Of a stretch of 54,941 bases of DNA, positions 51,955 through 54,941 are shown piece by piece. A program made the position numbers and the translations under genes. This DNA comes from an uncultured cyanobacterium. Lineage in GTDB: Bacteria; Cyanobacteriota; Vampirovibrionia; Gastranaerophilales; Gastranaerophilaceae. Numbering within the stretch: position 1 is the stretch's first letter; every line of letters begins with the position of its first letter. The stretch spans positions 1-54,941 of the forward strand of contig CABUXT010000012.1 of assembly GCA_902495705.1 (NCBI GenBank). Reading direction: 5' to 3'. The notes below the pieces were generated by a model, which made no database searches, was not told where the DNA came from, and saw nothing but the letters and a program-made list of their open reading frames with translations.

Positions 51955-52027
51955 TGGGCCCGGTGGGACTCGAACCCACGACCAATTGATTAAGAGTCAA
52001 CTGCTCTACCGACTGAGCTACAAGCCC
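51955..52027 (-). tRNA. tRNA-Lys (anticodon CUU)
   Basis: 73 bases. Acceptor GGGCTTG pairs with CGGGCCC with G-U pairs, D arm GCTC...GAGC, anticodon loop CTCTTAA with anticodon CTT, T arm GTGGGTTCGAGTCCCAC. No CCA is encoded. A promoter TTGACA-N16-TAAACT (52041-52068, minus strand) starts transcription a few bases upstream. It stands head to head with lysS. Confidence 0.95.
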
Positions 52028-52040
52028 ATTTAATGATTTC

Positions 52041-52068
52041 AGTTTAGCACATAAATTCAAGCTGTCAA
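52041..52068 (-). promoter_or_regulatory. Promoter of tRNA-Lys
   Basis: Minus strand TTGACA (52063-52068), 16 bases, TAAACT (52041-52046). Start expected about 7-10 bases before the tRNA. Confidence 0.65.
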
Positions 52069-52153
52069 TTGAAATTTAACTGTAATATTTTAAATATTTT
52101 TATGTTACAATCGAAATGCAAATTAAGTATTTAATAAGAAGGATTAAACAAAT

Positions 52154-53659
52154 ATGACTCAACAAAATCAAAAAAATCAAGAAACAAATTCTTCTCAAAG
52201 CCAAATCCGTCAGGTTAGAATCCAAAAGATGGAAAATTTGAGAGAACGCGGATTGAATCCGTATCCGTATGGTTATGACAAAGATATTATGGCTGCGGAT
52301 TTGCAAGACAAATATAAAGACCTTCCTGCAGGTGAAGAAACTGAAGATTGCTACCATGTTGCAGGTCGTGTAATGGCTAACCGTAACACTGGTATGTTCA
52401 TTGACTTGGTTGATGCATCAGGAAAAATTCAAATTTTCTCACACAAAGAAAATTTGTCACCTGAAGATTTAAAAACTCTAAAAACTATTGATATCGGTGA
52501 TATCGTTGGTTTTTACGGTTCAGTTAGAAGAACTCCTCGCGGAGAATTGACTATCAAAGCTCAATCTTTGAAAATTTTGTCAAAATCACTTCTTCCATTA
52601 CCTGAAAAATTCCACGGTTTAACTGACGTTGAAACAAAATATCGTCAAAGATATGTTGATATGATTGTAAACGAAGACGTTAAGAAAACTTTCCAAAAAA
52701 GAAGTTTAATCATCCAAAAAGTTAGAGAATATCTAATCGGCAAAGGATTTATGGAAGTTGAAACTCCAATGTTGCACCCACAAGCAGGCGGTGCTAACGC
52801 AAGACCGTTTATCACTCACCACAATACATTAGATATGGATATGTATTTGAGAATTGCCCCTGAACTTTATTTGAAACGTTTGATGGTTGGCGGTGTGAGT
52901 GAAAAGATTTTTGAAATCAACAGAAGTTTCAGAAACGAAGGTATCGACACTCGTCACAACCCTGAATTTACCATGATGGAATTATATCAAGCTTACGTTG
53001 ATTATAACGATATGATGGAATTGACAGAAAATCTTGTAGCTTATGTTGCAAAAGAAGTTCTTGGAACAACAAAAATCACTTATGGCGAAAACGAAATCGA
53101 TTTGACTCCGCCTTGGGATAGAAAAACTATGCTTGGCGCTGTTGAAGAGGCTACAGGTATTGATTTTAACAAAATCGAAACAGTAGAAGAGGCAAAAGAA
53201 AAAGCTAAATCAGTTCACGTTGATGCAGATGATTGCGACAACTGGGGACAAGTTGTGGAAAGAGTATTTGAAGAAAAAATTGAACCATCATTGATTCAAC
53301 CAATCCACATTTATGATTATCCAAGAGATATTTCACCTCTTGCAAAAGTTCACAGAGACAATCCTAGATTGACAGAACGTTTTGAAACTCGTGTAAACGG
53401 TTGGGAAATTTCAAACGCATTTTCTGAATTGACTGACCCAATTGACCAAAGAGCCAGATTTGAAGCTCAAATGGCTGCAAAAGCTGCAGGGGATGAAGAG
53501 GCAATGCCAATCGATGAAGATTATATTTGTGCTCTTGAACACGGTGTTCCTCCAATGGGCGGCTTAGGTTTAGGTATTGACAGATTAATTATGTTATTGA
53601 CAAACTCTCCGTCAATTCGTGATGTAATCGCATTCCCTACATTGAAGAAAAGAGATTAA
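52154..53659 (+). CDS. lysS: Lysine--tRNA ligase (class II)
   Basis: 501 residues. The N-terminal OB fold (VAGRVMANRNTGMFIDLVDA, GVRRTPRGELTIKAQSL-like), then class II motifs 1 (MEVETPMLHPQAGGANARPF), 2 (EINRSFRNEGIDTRHNPEFT) and 3 (GLGLGIDRLIMLLTNSPSIR). AGAAGGA is about 12 bases before the ATG. Its gene adjoins tRNA-Lys in divergent orientation, and an intrinsic terminator follows. Confidence 0.97.
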   Translation: MTQQNQKNQETNSSQSQIRQVRIQKMENLRERGLNPYPYGYDKDIMAADLQDKYKDLPAGEETEDCYHVAGRVMANRNTGMFIDLVDASGKIQIFSHKENLSPEDLKTLKTIDIGDIVGFYGSVRRTPRGELTIKAQSLKILSKSLLPLPEKFHGLTDVETKYRQRYVDMIVNEDVKKTFQKRSLIIQKVREYLIGKGFMEVETPMLHPQAGGANARPFITHHNTLDMDMYLRIAPELYLKRLMVGGVSEKIFEINRSFRNEGIDTRHNPEFTMMELYQAYVDYNDMMELTENLVAYVAKEVLGTTKITYGENEIDLTPPWDRKTMLGAVEEATGIDFNKIETVEEAKEKAKSVHVDADDCDNWGQVVERVFEEKIEPSLIQPIHIYDYPRDISPLAKVHRDNPRLTERFETRVNGWEISNAFSELTDPIDQRARFEAQMAAKAAGDEEAMPIDEDYICALEHGVPPMGGLGLGIDRLIMLLTNSPSIRDVIAFPTLKKRD

Positions 53660-53676
53660 TTTAAAATCAAATAATT

Positions 53677-53711
53677 AAAAAAGCGACTTTGATTTTTCAA
53701 GGTCGCTTTTT
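53677..53711 (+). terminator. Terminator of lysS
   Basis: AAAAAGCGAC and GTCGCTTTTT, with TTG/CAA extending the stem, then a T run. About 18 bases after the lysS stop and before the gatD promoter. Confidence 0.85.
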
Positions 53712-53746
53712 TGTTTGAAATTTGTTTATTATGTTATAATCAAACT

Positions 53747-54481
53747 ATGGAAGAGAAGAATTTAAAAATTTCAATAGCTCATTTATATCCGAAATTATTA
53801 AATCTGTATGGAGATTTGGGCAATATCATAACTTTAGTTAAACGCTGCGAATGGCGTGGAATTTCCGTAGAATTTGAAAATATTGATATCGGAGATTCAA
53901 TAAAAGACCATGATTTATACTTTATCGGTGGCGGACAAGATAAACAGCAGGAAGAAGTTGCGCAAGAATTGTATTCGCACAAAGCTGAATTAACAGCTCA
54001 ACGAGATGATGGCGCGGTATTTTTAGGCATTTGCGGCGGATATCAATTGTTTGGGCATTATTATCAACCACACGATAAAGACAAACTTGTCGGCTTATCA
54101 TTGATGGATGCTTATACCGTTGCCGGCAAAAAAAGATTTATCGGCAATGTTACCGTAAAAACAGATTTTCTTACACCAAATACACTTGTCGGATTTGAAA
54201 ACCACAGTGGTTTAACCTATTTGCAAGGAGGTACCAAACCTTTAGGTGTTGTTTCTGTAGGGAATGGAAATAATGGGAAAGACGGATTTGAAGGTGGCAG
54301 ATATAAAAATGTATTTGGAACATATTTGCATGGTTCACTTCTTCCAAAGAACCCCCATTTTGCAGATTATTTAATTAGCTTGGCACTAGAAAAGCGTTAT
54401 GGGGAGAAAATAGAGTTGTCTAAGCTTGATGACACCTTGGAATACTCTGCCCATGCTTCTGTCGTTGGGAAGAAGTATTAA
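53747..54481 (+). CDS. gatD: Lipid II isoglutaminyl synthase, amidotransferase subunit GatD
   Basis: 244 residues. A CobB/CobQ-type glutamine amidotransferase that supplies ammonia to MurT for amidating the D-Glu of lipid II. Nucleophile Cys96 in LGICGGYQLF and His195 in GTYLHGSLLPKNPHF are at the positions known in Staphylococcus GatD. The N-terminus ISIAHLYPKLLNLYGDLGNI is typical. murT, normally next to it, is not here on either side. A TATAAT box ends six bases before the ATG at 53747, so the mRNA is probably leaderless; the upstream frame to 53711 lies in the terminator of lysS. Confidence 0.9.
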   Translation: MEEKNLKISIAHLYPKLLNLYGDLGNIITLVKRCEWRGISVEFENIDIGDSIKDHDLYFIGGGQDKQQEEVAQELYSHKAELTAQRDDGAVFLGICGGYQLFGHYYQPHDKDKLVGLSLMDAYTVAGKKRFIGNVTVKTDFLTPNTLVGFENHSGLTYLQGGTKPLGVVSVGNGNNGKDGFEGGRYKNVFGTYLHGSLLPKNPHFADYLISLALEKRYGEKIELSKLDDTLEYSAHASVVGKKY

Positions 54482-54941
54482 TTGCGCATAGCGTGAAAAA
54501 TAAAATCACGTCATTACGAAGAAAGTTTATGTGCAAATGCGTCAATAGTTTTGACGGAGTGACGTGGTAATCCACAACACTTAGGTTTCCCCCACCTCGA
54601 AATCAAAGATTTCGGTCCGCCCGCTAGGGGCTGCCATTCTGACCTATTCGCATGAGATTACTATGTCACTCTGTAAGGTGTATTATTTTACTCGTAAAAT
54701 ATTGCTCCTTGTAATGACCTATAGTTAAACACATAGGTCAACAAATCCGACAATAGCCATAAGTGAACAATCAAACAAAACGAGTAAACGACAAAAGCCG
54801 AATTTGTTTGAGGAACGAATGTGACGAGTTATTCGGCTATGATACGAGTTTTTAGTTTGATGTGAACGTTGGCGTGTCGGTGGTTTTGCGGTGCTTTTGC
54901 CACCAAAAGCACCCCTGCACGGAGTGCATGAAAAAGAATAA
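54482..54941. repeat. Repeat-filled right end
   Basis: CATTACGAAGAAAG...GTGGTAATCCAC element (54511-54575), a CGAAATC/GATTTCG hairpin with CCGCCCGCTAGGGG nearby (about 54590-54640), an inverted relative of the first element (about 54655-54717), and the 185-bp repeat (54744-54929). No gene seen. Confidence 0.78.
54744..54929 (+). repeat. 185-bp structured repeat, copy C
   Basis: Starts AATCCGACAATAGCC and ends CACGGAGTGCATG at the right end of the window. Inverted relative to the copy at the left end. Confidence 0.88.

Overview
This AT-rich window (54,941 bases) looks like a contig from an uncultured, fermentative, Gram-negative-type gut bacterium. The best guess is a Gastranaerophilales-like member of the Vampirovibrionia (Melainabacteria). 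The reasons are a pyruvate:ferredoxin oxidoreductase, a Kdo transferase (LPS-type envelope), several lone pilin-like proteins beginning FTLAEVLITLGIIG, glycogen and maltodextrin genes, and many lineage-style hypothetical proteins. The assignment rests on gene style only. Both ends lie in inverted copies of the same ~185-bp repeat, as expected if assembly stopped at an unresolved repeat.

Layout. 1-727: repeats. 728-4542: ftsH followed by shortened genes for both corrinoid iron-sulfur protein subunits. 4545-7796: pilin-like gene with a divergent HTH gene, a secreted GH13 enzyme and a LysM protein. 8259-13037: HU, SpoIID-like and Slt-like wall enzymes, MscS channel, rlmH. 13479-18785: SIMPL protein, membrane protein, ligA and agmatinase, then a second HTH/pilin pair. 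19033-25586: dicarboxylate symporter, nitroreductase, HAD phosphatase, TPR proteins, a Gly/Met-rich protein. 25656-31861: two paralogous HNH-like proteins, two sugar ABC permeases, a coiled-coil protein and a membrane protein with a possible ring-building domain. 32440-39561: nifJ, a RelA/SpoT-like protein, thrS. 40072-41112: third HTH/pilin pair. 41459-48343: flavoprotein and folK, divergent waaA, glgC, two lineage-type membrane proteins, an ECF sigma/anti-sigma pair. 49191-54481: TPR-NHL protein and malQ, tRNA-Lys, lysS, gatD.

Three patterns stand out. (1) Each of the three pilin-like genes is divergently paired with a small HTH gene; in two pairs a perfect inverted repeat lies on the pilin promoter -10 region. 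(2) Several proteins without signal peptides share a polar N-terminal leader ending in an SFxG-like motif; two have HNH-like and one has RelA/SpoT-like signatures, which suggests a family of sorted or delivered enzymes. (3) Nearly every longer intergenic gap is packed with palindromic repeats of several families. Some have expanded loops, and one forms a discrete 107-bp MITE-like unit with a 201-bp expanded form.

Several genes (folK, waaA, gatD, the TPR gene at 22157 and the HTH gene at 5326) have a -10 box so close to the start codon that their mRNAs are probably leaderless. Carbon metabolism suggested here: maltodextrin breakdown (GH13, MalQ), glycogen synthesis (GlgC), C4-dicarboxylate or glutamate uptake, and pyruvate oxidation by PFOR. 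No carbonyl branch of the Wood-Ljungdahl pathway is visible, so the corrinoid protein may serve another methyl-transfer reaction.
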